A stretch of DNA of 64,000 nucleotides, taken from NCBI GenBank assembly GCA_032716605.1, contig CM064572.1:38594415-38658414 (forward strand). Reading direction: 5' to 3'. Source of the stretch: Paralithodes platypus (taxonomy: Eukaryota; Arthropoda; Malacostraca; Decapoda; Lithodidae). Shown in pieces: positions 41,208 to 53,391 of the stretch (position 1 is the first letter of the stretch; every line of letters begins with the position of its first letter). Under the pieces are notes generated by a model. That model did not search any database, was not told where the DNA came from, and saw only the letters and a list, made by a program, of their open reading frames with translations. The position numbers were made by a program, and so were the translations under genes.

Positions 41208-43420
41208 TGTTCTTCCTAGACTTCGTGACTCCCACCAGAGTATCAAATAAAATACTTTAAATGATTAGGTACCAAATGATAACTACCATGTATTTTTAAG
41301 CTAAGTATTTACTTCACTATTTATGTCACAATGATTCACGATATCCTTTTAACATTGAGTCACTGTAAGTTAAAGCTAAGAAATAACTTGAACATAGTCT
41401 CAATGAAATTGGTAAGAAATTGAGCACATCCACCTCGGTCATGTTCTTAAGACTGAAAAGTCCGGAGCTTAACTAAAAGTGGTAGCTGCCTCCCCCTCGA
41501 GACTACAACGAGCCCTGTTGTGTTCCCTTTGACGTCTGGATATTGGATTCCGGATCAAGAGAAGCAGCTCCCCCTGAAGTCTAGTCCAGCCAAACCTACG
41601 CTCTATGTCGGCCAGACTTGATCTCGAACCACTACCCCCCAACTTACCCCAAGTGTCTCTGAGTGTCTTACGTTGTGATTATTGATGTGAAGGTAAGGTA
41701 AAATATGTGAATATTCATTGCTAATTTCTATGTAGATCTGTGTCCAAGATCGTTAATTGTTGCGTATACGTTAATCCTTCAGAAACCATAGTAAACCTTA
41801 TATAGATCTGTGTCCAAGATCTAGTGTTAATTTCTCTTCTAATTTCATATAAAACGTTCGTCGCATACGTCACATACTTGTGTCAATTAATAATATATCC
41901 GAATACTCACAGATTTTCCTTGTATATGTCCATTCTATTTATTTATGTATGTAACAAGTTGAAGTGAAGTGTACACTGAATGTATTCCCTTCCAAAGTCT
42001 CACTTTTACCTAGAACCTACGCTCAATTTCATATCTATTTAATCTGTCCCTCACCCTTTAGAATTATTGTTGATGATTATCATAATATAAATCTATTTTC
42101 TTCGAGAGAAACCCCTGTTTACGCCTTATTTTGTTGTGTGTTAACCGTGTAATTTATGAATAACGTATTTTTGTATTCTATTGAAATAGATAATTTCGAT
42201 CCATCTCGTCTAGGAATTCTAGTTTCGTATAGATCTATTGTCTAATTATTTCACCCACTTGAATACAACGCCAATTTGTTCTGTATTCCATATAGGAATC
42301 TGTTAACTAGTTCAGACCTCCTTCATACCTTATCAGGTATTTTTATCTAAGTGCAACTTCGCCGTTTACGCCATATTTTATTCGTAGTATTATTATAACT
42401 ACTAGTACACACTAATTTATTTCTGCGTATTCTAATCTTCTGTAATCAAACTATTGACTGATTCAGTTAGGTTACATTCAACCTTAGAGTATTCTTCAGT
42501 AGATATAAATCATTAAATCTGAATTCCTCGACCCGTGAGATTATACTTGCATATAAGAATTAATTAATTGTATGTTCAAGATATAAATGTTCTCATTATA
42601 ATCTAAGTACATTGTTAATTGTGAAAACAATTTAACCCCCTCCTCCTTCCCTTATTCAGAATAATATCGCACTAACCGTAAATACTATTTTGATCATCGC
42701 AGTTCAGCGAATGACCTGAGCGACCCACCTTGTCAGAATTATCTGCGCGTGATAGCCTTTTAATTTACCCGTACGCTTCTCGCCACACGTGAGCGAGCGT
42801 TCACACTAGAGCTCTTCGTAAGTTTCCCCTTTTGTTCCATCCCAGCTTATATATGCGTACTTAGAGATTTCGTTCACCCTGCCAAACACTTATTCAGAAT
42901 ACTTCACAGTAGATACTCAACTCCCATATATATTATTAGCAAGGGTTTAATCTATGTGTATGTTTGTCTGTATATAATTGCATACTTCAATCAATATAGT
43001 ATCCTTTAATTCATGTTCATTGCATGTTATTTATAGGCTGTTGTGCGTTATAAATGAGCTCCCTTATTTGCTTACTGTTACTTATAATAGTTAAGTTAAG
43101 GCCACATTTTAGATCGAGACTTACTCGTGAAAAGCACATTGATCTTATTATGTCCAAGTACGTGGATTCTCGTACCATTTCTAAGTAATAGGTAATAGAC
43201 TTCTTTTTAACTTTCTATATATCTTTGAATAAATAAGAGTGTATAATTTATCTACGTGTATTTATTATGTTCATATTAAACCTGATTGAGTACCTAATTT
43301 GTGAATAAGAACGTGTTCGACGTGTTCCTGTTGAGGATATATTGAGTCTAATAGTCCATAATTGGATTTGAGTAAAGACCAAAACAAAGCTAAGTTGTAT
43401 TACAACCCGGCATAACACTT
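41208..43420. other. AT-rich region without recognised genes
   Basis: About 2.2 kb. GTATAGATCTGTGTCCAAGATC-like blocks recur at about 41731-41752 and 41801-41822. A GC-richer patch at 41440-41660 has AAGCAGCTCCCCCTGAAG-type sequence. The rest is AT-rich with no ORF over 62 codons worth reporting. It could be an LTR or old repeat; I cannot tell. Confidence 0.45.
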
Positions 43421-43688
43421 TTTTTTTTTTTTTTATGAGAATGAGGGAGACAAAAGGCATAACTTCCTGCAGCGAGTGCCTCCCCCAGATTTCAAAGAGT
43501 GACAGGGCAGAAATCAAGGGACGTTCGAGCTAAAATGCCTGGACACACGGAGTTTGAAGCAATTTAAGTCATAAGAAGGGGGAAAGACTGATTCTGGGAG
43601 AGAGTTCCAGAGCTCAGCAGTTGAATAGAAGAAAATCTGAGAATAGCGTTTCACTCTTGGGATGGAGAGTTGCACAGAGTAGGGGTAT
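43421..43688 (-). mobile_element. Jockey-B 3' end fragment
   Basis: Begins with a T run of about 18 (the poly(A) tail on minus). It then matches the 3' untranslated region and C-terminus of Jockey-B (AAGGCATAAC...GCGAGTGCCTCC, CAATTTAAGTC). It is broken next to the ATCT repeat at 43687. Confidence 0.8.
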
Positions 43689-43838
43689 CTATCTATCTAT
43701 CTATCTATCTATATATCCATCCATCCTACCATCTATCTATCCATCCTACCATATATCTATCTATCTATCTATATATCCATCCATCCATCCTACCATCTAT
43801 ATATCTATCTATATATCCATCTATCTATCTATCTATCA
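43687..43838. repeat. (ATCT/ATCC)n tetranucleotide repeat
   Basis: CTATCTATC with CCATCCTACC interruptions, the same compound pattern as at 37795-37880 beside the other Jockey-B copy. Confidence 0.9.
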
Positions 43839-44290
43839 ACAAGGTCTACTCCAATATAACAATCCCTCACACTATATTGCCAAGCGTCCAATATTAAGAT
43901 CAAAGACAGCGTATTATACCCCCTTCCCCCCCCCCCCCACCAGCCCACCCAGCTCCAGCCCGCCCTAAACCAAATTAACCTGGTCCACCGTAATTCACTA
44001 TAATAATGTGGGATAATAATGAACCATGGCTGTAGGCTGTATAAATGTGGATATTATATAGGCCCAGCTGATATCGAGAGATAGGAGACGAGGGCTATAG
44101 CGACTGTCTTCTGAATACAAAATACAATCCTACATCAAAAACAATACGGGGACCGTATAATAGGTTATACTCTTCATGTCCATTTAGTTCCAGGTATGAA
44201 ACATTACATATTTTCGAAATTTTACCATACCAAAATACCGGTAATACTGACGATCAGAAAATGTCGGGAAAAGCGTAACACAAGCCTTTA
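43839..44290. other. Unassigned stretch
   Basis: A C homopolymer near 43926-43940, otherwise mixed AT-rich sequence with no gene seen. Confidence 0.5.
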
Positions 44291-44292
44291 AA

Positions 44293-44380
44293 GGGTGGGT
44301 GGGTGGGTGGGTGGGTGTTTGTGGGTGGGTGGGTGGGTGGGTGTGGGTGGATGGGTGGGTGGGTGGGTGGGTGGGTGGGT

Positions 44381-44420
<40 letters not shown>

Positions 44421-44475
44421 GTGTGCGTGTGTGTGTGTGTGTGCGCGCGCGCGCGGGTGTGTGTGTGTGTGTGTA
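44293..44475. repeat. (GGGT)n then (GT)n, G-quadruplex-prone
   Basis: 44293-44385 is almost pure GGGT (more than 20 GGG runs), continuing as GT with a CGCGCGCGCGCG patch near 44443. Such spacing of GGG tracts can form G-quadruplexes. Confidence 0.92.
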
Positions 44476-45341
<866 letters not shown>

Positions 45342-45798
45342 TCTATATTATTAAATCAGTTCGTGTGTCTGTCTGTGTGTTCTTAATAGGCTGCCGCAGT
45401 TTTGGACCTGAGGAGCTGAAACTTTGCATGTGGGTGTCAATTGACCTGAGTCAGGTCATAGAGGGGGCGAGGCCACGATCGGAGGTCGTTTCGAGACCGA
45501 AATTGAAAAAATAAAATACAAAAATGGCCGTTTGGGGCAGAAGGAGGCCTCCGATCGAAAACGTGTATGGAACGAAAGTTGTTCACAGCCCCCCAAAATG
45601 GGGGTACGGATGAGCTCAGATCCAAAATCGGAGGTCATTTAGCGGCCGAAATCGAGGTCGCCGTTTAAGGAGGCACAGGGAGGTCGAGGCCGGTGATTAT
45701 GGTAGTAGTAGTATTGTGATGATTGTGGTAGTAGTGACTGATGATGAAGATTATGGTAGTAGAATTTTAAGCCGGGCAGCGCCGGGTACCCCTGCTAG
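45342..45798 (+). mobile_element. Non-autonomous Helitron, unit 1
   Basis: 457 bp beginning TCTATATTATTAAATCAG after an A and ending CTAG (45795-45798) before a T. A CCGGGCAGCGCCGGG-type hairpin lies about 10 bases upstream of the end. These are the standard Helitron signatures (5' TC, 3' hairpin plus CTRR, A-T target). No Rep/helicase is encoded. The body has GGAGGTCGTTT, GGCCGTTTGGGGC and a GTAGTAGTAG patch. Confidence 0.85.
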
Positions 45799-46079
45799 TC
45801 TATATTATTAAATCAGTTTGTGTGTCTGTCTGTGTGTTCTTAATAGGCAGCCGCAGTTTTGGACCTGGGGAGCTGAAACTTTGCATGTGGGTGTCAATTG
45901 ACCTGGGTCAGGTCATAGAGGGGATGAGGCCACGATCGGAGGTCGTTTCGAGGCCGACATTGAAAAAAAAAAAATAAAATGGCCGTTTGGGGCAGAAGGA
46001 GGCCTCCGATCCAAAAGGTGTATGGAACGAAAGTTGTTCGCAGCCCCCCAAAATGGGGGTACAGACGAGGTCAGATCCA

Positions 46080-47216
46080 TGATATCCTCAACCTCTACTA
46101 TGAGAGTAAAGCTGTAGATATTATATACCTTGATTTTCAAAAGGCCTTTGACAAAGTTCCCCACAAACGTTTACTGTTAAAACTAAAAGCGCATGGAATA
46201 CAAGACGGTGTGTTGAAATGGATAGAAAATTGGCTCAGCGACAGAAAGCAAAGAGTAGTCATAAACGGTAAGGCATCTAAATGGACCAATGTAAGTAGCG
46301 GGGTACCCCAGTGATCGGTACTAGGACCAATTCTCTTTCTAATTTACATCAACGACATAGATGAGGGTCTCACCTGTACAATCTCAAAATTTGCTGACGA
46401 TACAAAAATTGCAAATAGCGTACTCTCAAAAGAACAAGTTGACGATATGCAACACAATCTAGATAAATTGTCATGTTAGGCCCAAATTTGGTAAATGAGT
46501 TTCAATGCGGATAAATGTAAAGTACTACATATCGGATTCCTAAATGAGAAAGCAAACTATTCGATGAATGGCACTCAGCTTAAGAATGTAAACAGAGAAA
46601 CCGATCTGGGAGTAACAATATCGAGTAACCTAAAACCGAGTCAACAATGTTCAGAAGTTGTTAAGAAGGCAAACAAAATAATTGGCTTTATAGGCAGGTC
46701 ATTTGAGCATAAATCCAAAGAAGGTATCGTAACCCTTTACAATTCCTTAGTCCGCCCTCTTCTGGAATACTGCGTTCAATCCTGGTGCCCTTATTACCAA
46801 AAAGATATAAACAAGCTAGAACGAGTTCAACGTAGAGTTACCAAAATGATACCTAGCCTAAAGAACAAACCATACGAAGAGCGTCTTAGAGAATTAAATC
46901 TATTTCCTTTAACCCAGCGCAGATTAAGAGGTGACTTAATTCAAGTGTTCAAAATCATCAAAGGCATCGACAATATGAACTGTAGTAAGTACTTCACTAT
47001 CGACCAATCTAATTACACGCGGGGAAACGGTTGCAAATTATTGGTAAATCTTTTAACTCACACGAATCTAAGAATTTCTTCTTCAATCGAGTTGTCAACT
47101 TGTGGAATGGGCTTCCCCGAGACGTTATAGACTGCAGCACCGTTGATTCATTTAACCTCCGCTTAGACAAATATCTCGCGTCAAACCCGCGACTGACTGC
47201 GTTTGTAAATGAATAA
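46080..47216 (+). pseudogene. N1 copy 2 reverse transcriptase C-terminal half
   Basis: Carries [18 protein letters not shown], then an in-frame TGA at about 46312 where other copies have GGA (PQGSV). [12 protein letters not shown] follows, then two more stops near 46478 and 46493, where TGG and CAA are expected. From 46495 the frame is open to about 47040 (MSFNADKCKVLHIG, LVRPLLEYCVQSWCP, RVQRRVTKM), then a shift leads to RVVNLWNGLP and the stop at 47216. A dead copy. Confidence 0.87.
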
Positions 47217-47428
47217 CTTTATTTATCCCCCCCTCAGTTACTAACCCATCTGTCCCCTACTAACTTCCTAATCCTGCCACGGACATTAGTTCCAGGGCAG
47301 TAGTTCCCTTTCCAATGTTCCCTTACCCACTCTAAACCACTGTTTGGACACTTGATCCTCAGTGTTTTGGAGGCGCCTAGAAGGGTCACTAGACCTGTTG
47401 TTGCTTGATTTCCTTTGTACTCCTTTGT
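46080..47428 (+). mobile_element. CR1-like N1 copy 2, 5'-truncated, 7-bp TSD
   Basis: Inserted in Helitron unit 2 with AGATCCA on both sides (46073-46079 and 47429-47435). It starts inside RT (DILNLYYESKAVD) and ends in the N1 3' tandem (CTTTGTACTCCTTTGT). Intact Helitron sequence resumes directly after the duplication. Confidence 0.9.
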
Positions 47429-47637
47429 AGATCCAAAATCGGAGGTCATTTAGCGGCCGAAATCGAGGTCGCCGTTTAATGAGGCACAGGGAGGTCGAGG
47501 CCGGTGATTATGGTACTAGTAGTATTGTGATGATTGTGGTAGTAGTGATTGATGATGGTGATTATGGTAGTAGTAGTGGTGGTAGTAGTGATGGTGATTA
47601 TGGTGATTACCCGGGCAATGCCGGGTACCCCTGCTAG

Positions 47638-48099
47638 TAATAATTAAATCAGTTTGTGTGTCTGTTTGTCTGTCTATGTGTTCTTCATAGGCGGCCGCAG
47701 TTTTGGACCTGGGGAGCTGGAACTGTGCATGTGGGTGTCAATTGACCTGGGTTAGGTCATAGAGGGGGCGAGGCCACGATCGGAGGTCGTTTAGAGGCCA
47801 AAATTGAAAACAAATTGAACAAAATGGCCGTTTGGGGCAGAAGGAGGCCTCCGATTGAAAAGGTGTATGGAACCAAAGTTGTTCGCAGCCCCCCAAAATG
47901 GGGACACGGATGAGGTCAGATCCAAAATCGGAGGTCATTTAGCGGCCGATAATCGAGGTCGCCGTTTAGTGAGGCACAGGGGGGTCGAGGCCGGTGATTA
48001 TGGTAGTAGTAGTATTGTGATGATTGTGGTAGTAGTGATTGATGATGGTTATTATGGTAGTAGAATTTAAACCCGGGCAACGCCGGATACCCCTGCTAG
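47638..48099 (+). mobile_element. Non-autonomous Helitron, unit 3
   Basis: Starts right after the CTAG of unit 2 with a degenerate TAATAATTAAATCAG and ends CCGGATACCCCTGCTAG at 48099; the CCGGGCAACGCCGG hairpin is intact. A fourth unit begins at 48100 (TAATAATTAAATCA) but is lost within 25 bp. Confidence 0.82.
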
Positions 48100-48539
48100 T
48101 AATAATTAAATCAATTATAAAGGTTATTAGACATGTGCAATGAGTTGATTTGCCCATTGCAACAACTCTTACTCTGAAGGAAATCAAGCAACAACAGGTC
48201 TAGTGACCCCTCTAGGCTGCTTGTCCTCCAAAACACTGCAGATCAAGTGTTCAAACAGTGGTTTAGAGTTGGTAAGGGAAAATTGGAAAAGAAACCACTG
48301 CCCTGGAATTAATGTCCGTGGCAGGACTAGGATGTTAGTAGGGGACAGAATCATGGGTTAGTAACATAACACAGATATAATGTGCTTTCGTATATCTGGG
48401 AAAAAGAGACTAACGTCTTAGCAATATATAATGCAATAATCCTTTGATTAATCTGAGGGGGGAATAAAATAAAGTTATTAATTTACAAATGCAGTCAGTG
48501 GCGGGTTTGATGCAAGATATTTGTCTAGGCGGAGTTTAG

Positions 48540-50510
48540 AAGAACCAACGGTGATGCAGTCTATAACGTCTCAGGGAAGCCCATTCCACAAGTTGACAAC
48601 TCGATTGAAGAGGATATCTTTAGATTTGTGTGAGTTAAAAGTTTTACCAATAATTTTGCAACCGTTTCCCTGAGTGTAATTAGACTGGTCAATAGTGAAG
48701 TACTTACTACAGTTCATATTGTCGATGCCTTCGATGATTTTGAACACTTGAATTAAGTCGCCTCTTAGTCTGCACTGGGCTAAAGGAAATATATTTAATT
48801 CTCTAAGACACTCCTTGTATGGTTTGTTCTTTAGGATAGGTATCATTTTGGTAACTCTACGTTGAACTCCTTCTAGCTTGTCTATATCTTTTTGGTAATA
48901 AGGGCTCCAGGACTGAACGCAGTATTCCAGAAGAGGGTGGACTAAGGAATTGTAAAGAGTAAGGATAACTTATTTGGATTTATGCTCAAATGACCTGCCT
49001 ATAAAGCCAATTATTTTGTTTGCCTTCTTAACAACTTCTGAATATTGTTGACTCGGTTTTAGGTTGTTGTTGTTGTTGTTGTTCCCCAAGCTGCCTGGCC
49101 TAACAGCCCCAAGGCCCCGAGCAAGGTCAAGGCCATAACCGAGCGCCCCCACAGAACCCTCCCCGCCGACCACAATAAAGACTGGGTGACCGAAGCCACT
49201 CATGACGGGGAGCTGAGGAGGGTGCATAAACGCCCGGGAAACCAAAGCCCAACACAGGGCCCTGTGCCCCTCAGCAATTATGAAGAGAAAGTTGAGGGGC
49301 AAAGGAAAAATGTGACGCTTTGGCTTCCAATCTTGGTAGATTGAGAGGTCAATCCACGGAAGAGACGCCGTCCCTTGAGATCTAGAAAATATATAAGTTA
49401 AAGGAACAGTCAGAGTAAGCTATGGGTATGGCAGAGATCGCTCAGTTCTCACTCTGATATTGTTACTCCCAGATCGGTTTCTCTGTCTGCACTCTTAAGC
49501 TGAGTGCCATTCATCGAATAGTTTGCTTTCTCATTTCGGTATCTGAATATGTAGTACTTTACATTTATCTGCATTGAAACTCATTTGCCAAATTTGGGAC
49601 CAACATGACAACTTATCTAGATTGTGTTGCATTTTGTCAACTTGTTCTTTTGAGAGTACGCTATTTGCAATTTTAGTATTGTCGGCAAACTTTGAGATTG
49701 TACAGGTGAGACCCTCATCTATGTCATTGATATAAATTAGAAAGATAATTGGTCCTAGTACCGATCCCTGGGGTACTCCGCTACTTACATTGGACCATTT
49801 AGATGCCTTACCGTTTATGACTACTCCTTGCTTTCTGTCGCTGAGCCAATTTTCTATCCATTTCAACACACCGCCTTGTATTCCATGCGCTTTTAATTTA
49901 GCAGTAAACGTTTGTGGGGAACTTTGTCAAAGGCCTTTTGAAAATCAAGGTATATAATATCTACAGCTTTACTCTCATCATAGAGGTTGAGGATATCGTG
50001 GAAAAAGTCTAAGAGGTTTGTTAAGCAGGAACGTTTGTTACGAAAGCCGTGTTCAGTATCTTTAAGTACCGGTATGTTATTTTCCTCTAAGTGATTTACG
50101 AGTCTGTCTCTTATGAGTGTTTCTAGCATTTTACATACAACTGAGGTTAAGCTAATTGGACGATAGTTACTGGGTAGGGATTTGCTGCCTTTTTTTAATA
50201 TCAGTGTTACATTGGCTAGCTTCCACTGATCAGGCATAGTTCCAGACTGCAAGGATTTATTGAATAGTAATGTCAGTGGTTTAGAGAGCTCATCCTTAGC
50301 TTCCTTTAGAACTTCAGGTGAGATTGTATCAGGTCCGGGCGATTTATTTACCTTGAGTTTATCTATAGATTTCAATACTTCCATCTCCGTAATGGTAATA
50401 TTGCTTAGAACATCAGAATTATTTATCTGAATCGGCGATGGTGTAGGGATATCCCTGAGGTCTTCTGTAGTAAAAACTGATGCAAAGAAGGTATTGAGGA
50501 CATTACTCAT
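48540..50510 (-). pseudogene. N1 copy 3 reverse transcriptase, broken
   Basis: Frames 50510-49893 ([44 protein letters not shown]), 49869-49531 ([30 protein letters not shown]) and 48846-48571 (C-terminus with RVVNLWNGLP) tile one RT. Its FADD motif reads FADN, so the second catalytic Asp is lost as well as the frame. The SINE at 49065-49450 sits between the palm and thumb regions. Confidence 0.85.
49065..49450 (-). mobile_element. SINE-like element with (AAC)n tail, copy 1
   Basis: On the minus strand it runs from GAGAACTGAGCGATCTCTGCC to an (AAC)n tail (GTTGTT on plus at 49064-49083). Other N1 copies read GGTTAC-TGATATTG without it at the same place, so the empty site defines its limits. 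About 385 bp, no ORF with sense. The 5' part is not recognisably tRNA, 5S or snRNA to me, so its promoter type is unknown. Confidence 0.8.
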
Positions 50511-50539
50511 TTGTACTTCGTCTTTGGTGTATTCTCCAT

Positions 50540-51130
50540 TTTCATCGACTAACGGTCCAACAGTTGAAGTAACTACTTTTTTCTTTCTGATATAACTATA
50601 GAATTCTTTCGGGTTTGTTTTACTTTGATTCGCAACATGTAACTCCAGGGCCTTCTTACTTTGCTCAATTCACTTTTTGGCTTTGCGTCGTAGTTCTACA
50701 AATTTCACACGTTCTTCGTCATTTTGTGAGGATTTTAATCTATCATTAGCAAACTTTTTAGCAAGCAAGCAATCTGAAATATCTTTATTCCACCATTTGG
50801 GCTTATCATTATGGCCTGTACGCCGTATTTTCGATGGTATGCAGTCTTGGACTGCTTTTAGGTAAGTATTTGCGAATAATTCCTAATATGTATTTATGTC
50901 GTTATTGTTATAGAAAGTTCCAGTCAGTTTCTTTAAACATTGCTCAAAGTTTACGAAAGTTTTTTTTTTTTTAATTAGGGACTTTCTCGATGCTGCTATT
51001 TGGTTCGTTACTAGTAATCTTGAAACTGAAAGTTATCATACGATGGTCGCTGTTACTGAATTCATCACCGACATTCAAATTCTCTATCAATTCTTCTTTT
51101 GTTGCAAGTACAAGGTCAAGGACGTTATTT
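50540..51130 (-). pseudogene. N1 copy 3 EN end and EN-RT linker
   Basis: The minus strand reads the EN C-terminal block (LVLATKEELIENLNVGDEF, SNSDHRMITF) from 51130 down. The linker with [20 protein letters not shown] near 50800 follows, with stops and shifts (a T run near 50960). Confidence 0.7.
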
Positions 51131-51182
51131 CCACCACCATTCTTTTGTCATCACCTCCACCGCTCACCATCACCACTATTGT
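51131..51182. repeat. CCACCAT-rich simple repeat
   Basis: Short CACCA/TCACC run between the N1 break and the small inverted-repeat element. Confidence 0.6.
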
Positions 51183-51183
51183 T

Positions 51184-51447
51184 GTACACTCGGATACCAT
51201 AGTCTCTAGCCCACCCATAGAGATTTGTGGATTTCGCGTATTTCTAACTATGGAAGTATATCTCTGGAAACGAATATATAAATATATTTGTCATTACATC
51301 AACTACACAACTATACAGTATATACCATTCATTTAAAAGCAAGCTCTATCCAAAAATTAATCAATATGTTTTTAGTTGCATAACTACAAACATAAGGTAT
51401 CCACGAATTATTGCGAGTGGGCTAGAGACTATGGTATCCGAGTGTAC
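51184..51447. mobile_element. MITE with about 30-bp perfect inverted ends
   Basis: Left GTACACTCGGATACCATAG...TAGCCCAC and right the exact inverse ending GTATCCGAGTGTAC at 51447. Weaker pairing continues inward (GTGGAT, AACTATG). 264 bp, AT-rich centre, no ORF. I found no clear target duplication. Confidence 0.82.
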
Positions 51448-51559
51448 CTCTAAGGGGACGTTATATTATTTATTTGTTTGTTATTTTACCGGTACGTATA
51501 TTTGTTTTGTTGTCGTTTGCTCCCTAGACATCTCAAGCTAAGACAAAAATACCCCCAAA

Positions 51560-51745
51560 ACCCCCTTCAAGATGAATTTGTACACATTTCGGCAGAAAAA
51601 TTTCGCGGCCGAAGGCCGCTTCCTCCTAAATTACAGGCTCGCTGTCAATCGCCAGGAAAAAATCGACACCTAGATAAGGCGAAAAGTCTTAAAATCACCA
51701 AACTAGTGGGGTGAACATCTTAAAATCACACAACTAAATAGGCTA
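51560..51745 (-). mobile_element. TTAA-B dispersed repeat, copy 4 (partial, inverted)
   Basis: The reverse complement matches the family core: AGGTGTCGATTTTTTCCTGG, GCGAGCCTGTAATTTAGG and GCGGCCTTCGGCCGCGAAA. The ends are lost. Confidence 0.6.
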
Positions 51746-51804
51746 AACGCGAAGAAGGTGGCGTCCAAAAAAAATGAAAAAAATGAAAAAAACACATATA
51801 TACA

Positions 51805-52610
51805 TCCCCTTCAGGACTGTTTCACCACCACTAAGTGCACAATAACGCTCTTATCTTCACCACCATCACTTCTACTATCATCACCATCATTTTCACCATT
51901 CACTATCTCCATCACCACTGTTCTTTTATAACCAGGGTTTATTTCACCACTACTAATAGCATCACTAGCACCATCTTCACTACCATCACTTCTACTATCA
52001 CCATCATCAATATCATCATCCATCACCACTTTGCTTTAACCTTCAGGAACTATTTCACCACCACCAATAGCACTACATACCCATCTTAACCATCACTTCT
52101 ACTATCACCACCTTTATCACCATCACTTGTACTATCACCATCACCACCATTCACCATCATCACTATATCATCACCATCACCACTAGCCTCTAAACTTCAG
52201 GGAATATTTCATCACCACGAATAGCACTTCATCATCATCTTCACCATCATCACCATTATGTCATCATCTATCACCATTATTCTCTTATCCCAGAATATAC
52301 TGTATATCACCATCACTAATAACACCACTAGCATAATCTTTATCACCATCACTTCTACTATTACCATCATCACCAATCACCAATATATCACCATCACCAC
52401 CATTTTTTTATCTCCAGGGTAGGCTATATATCACCATCACTAATAACACTACTTCACCATCTTCACCATCACTTCTACTATCACCATTATCACCACCAGT
52501 TACCACCATATCATTTCACTAACCATCACAACTACTAATAACACCACTTCACCATCATCACATCTACTATCACCATTATCACCGTCATCTCAATTATCCA
52601 CCATTACCAT
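51805..52610. repeat. ATC/ACC-rich minisatellite with 100-150-bp higher-order unit
   Basis: CACCATCACTTCTACTATCACC-like trinucleotides are arranged in longer units, each opening with CAGG-ACTATTTCACCACC or a variant. Starts are near 51805, 51930, 52043, 52195, 52293 and 52412. No coding sense. Confidence 0.75.
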
Positions 52611-52611
52611 A

Positions 52612-52614
<3 letters not shown>

Positions 52615-52692
<78 letters not shown>

Positions 52693-52694
52693 GT

Positions 52695-52726
<32 letters not shown>

Positions 52727-52730
52727 TGTG
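52615..52730. repeat. (GA)n with (GT)n
   Basis: About 75 bp of GA, a short GT run and more GA. Confidence 0.95.
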
Positions 52731-52804
52731 GTACTTCTAAATACATATCTTGGCATTTCCCTGGCATTTACGGGCACTCTTAGTACAGAATGAGTGATGT
52801 GTAC

Positions 52805-52805
52805 G

Positions 52806-52837
<32 letters not shown>

Positions 52838-52911
52838 ATAGTGTAATACATAATTATGATGCTAGTCAAAGTGAAAAAACACGTTATGCAATATCACATT
52901 CTAAAAATAGT

Positions 52912-52976
<65 letters not shown>
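52805..52976. repeat. (CT)n runs
   Basis: CT at about 52807-52833 and 52915-52975, with AT-rich sequence between. Confidence 0.93.
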
Positions 52977-52978
<2 letters not shown>

Positions 52979-53002
52979 CTACATAATTATTACAGTAATG
53001 TT

Positions 53003-53376
53003 GTTGTTCCTCAGGCTGTCTGACCGAGCAGCCCCAAGGTCCCGAGCAAGGCCAAGGCCATAACCGAGCGCCCCCACAGAACCCTCCCTGCTTACCACTA
53101 ATAATGCCCAGGTGACCGAAGCCACTCAAAGGCGGGGACCTGAGGAGGGTGCGGAAACGCCCGGGAAACAAAAGCCCCACCCAAGGCCCTGTGCCCCTCA
53201 GCAATTATGAAGGGAAAGTTGAGGGGCAAAGGAAAAATGTGACGCTTTGGCTCCCAATCTGCCAGGGTTGGCAGTAGGGAGGTCAATCCACGAAAAAGAC
53301 GCCGTCACTTGAGATCTAGAAAATATATAAGTAAAAGGAACAGTCCGATTAAGCTATGGGTATGGCAGAGAACGCT
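53003..53376 (-). mobile_element. SINE-like element with (AAC)n tail, copy 2, 10-bp TSD
   Basis: Same family as 49065-49450: minus strand from AGCGTTCTCTGCCATACCC to CTGAGGAACAAC. Flanked by CAGTAATGTT at 52993-53002 and 53377-53386, which is the length expected for LINE-driven retroposition. About 374 bp. Confidence 0.85.
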
Positions 53377-53391
53377 CAGTAATGTTAGTCT

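Larger units (their letters stand above)
45799..47637 (+). mobile_element. Non-autonomous Helitron, unit 2, split by N1
   Basis: Begins TCTATATTATTAAATCAG in the very next base after unit 1 and ends CCGGGTACCCCTGCTAG at 47637. A CR1-like N1 fragment sits inside (46080-47428). Without it the unit is a little under 500 bp. Confidence 0.85.
48176..51130 (-). mobile_element. CR1-like N1 copy 3, 5'-truncated, with SINE inserted
   Basis: 3' end at 48176 (AAGGAAATCAAGCAACAAC), 5' break at 51130 within the EN domain. The (AAC)n SINE interrupts it at 49065-49450. Confidence 0.85.
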
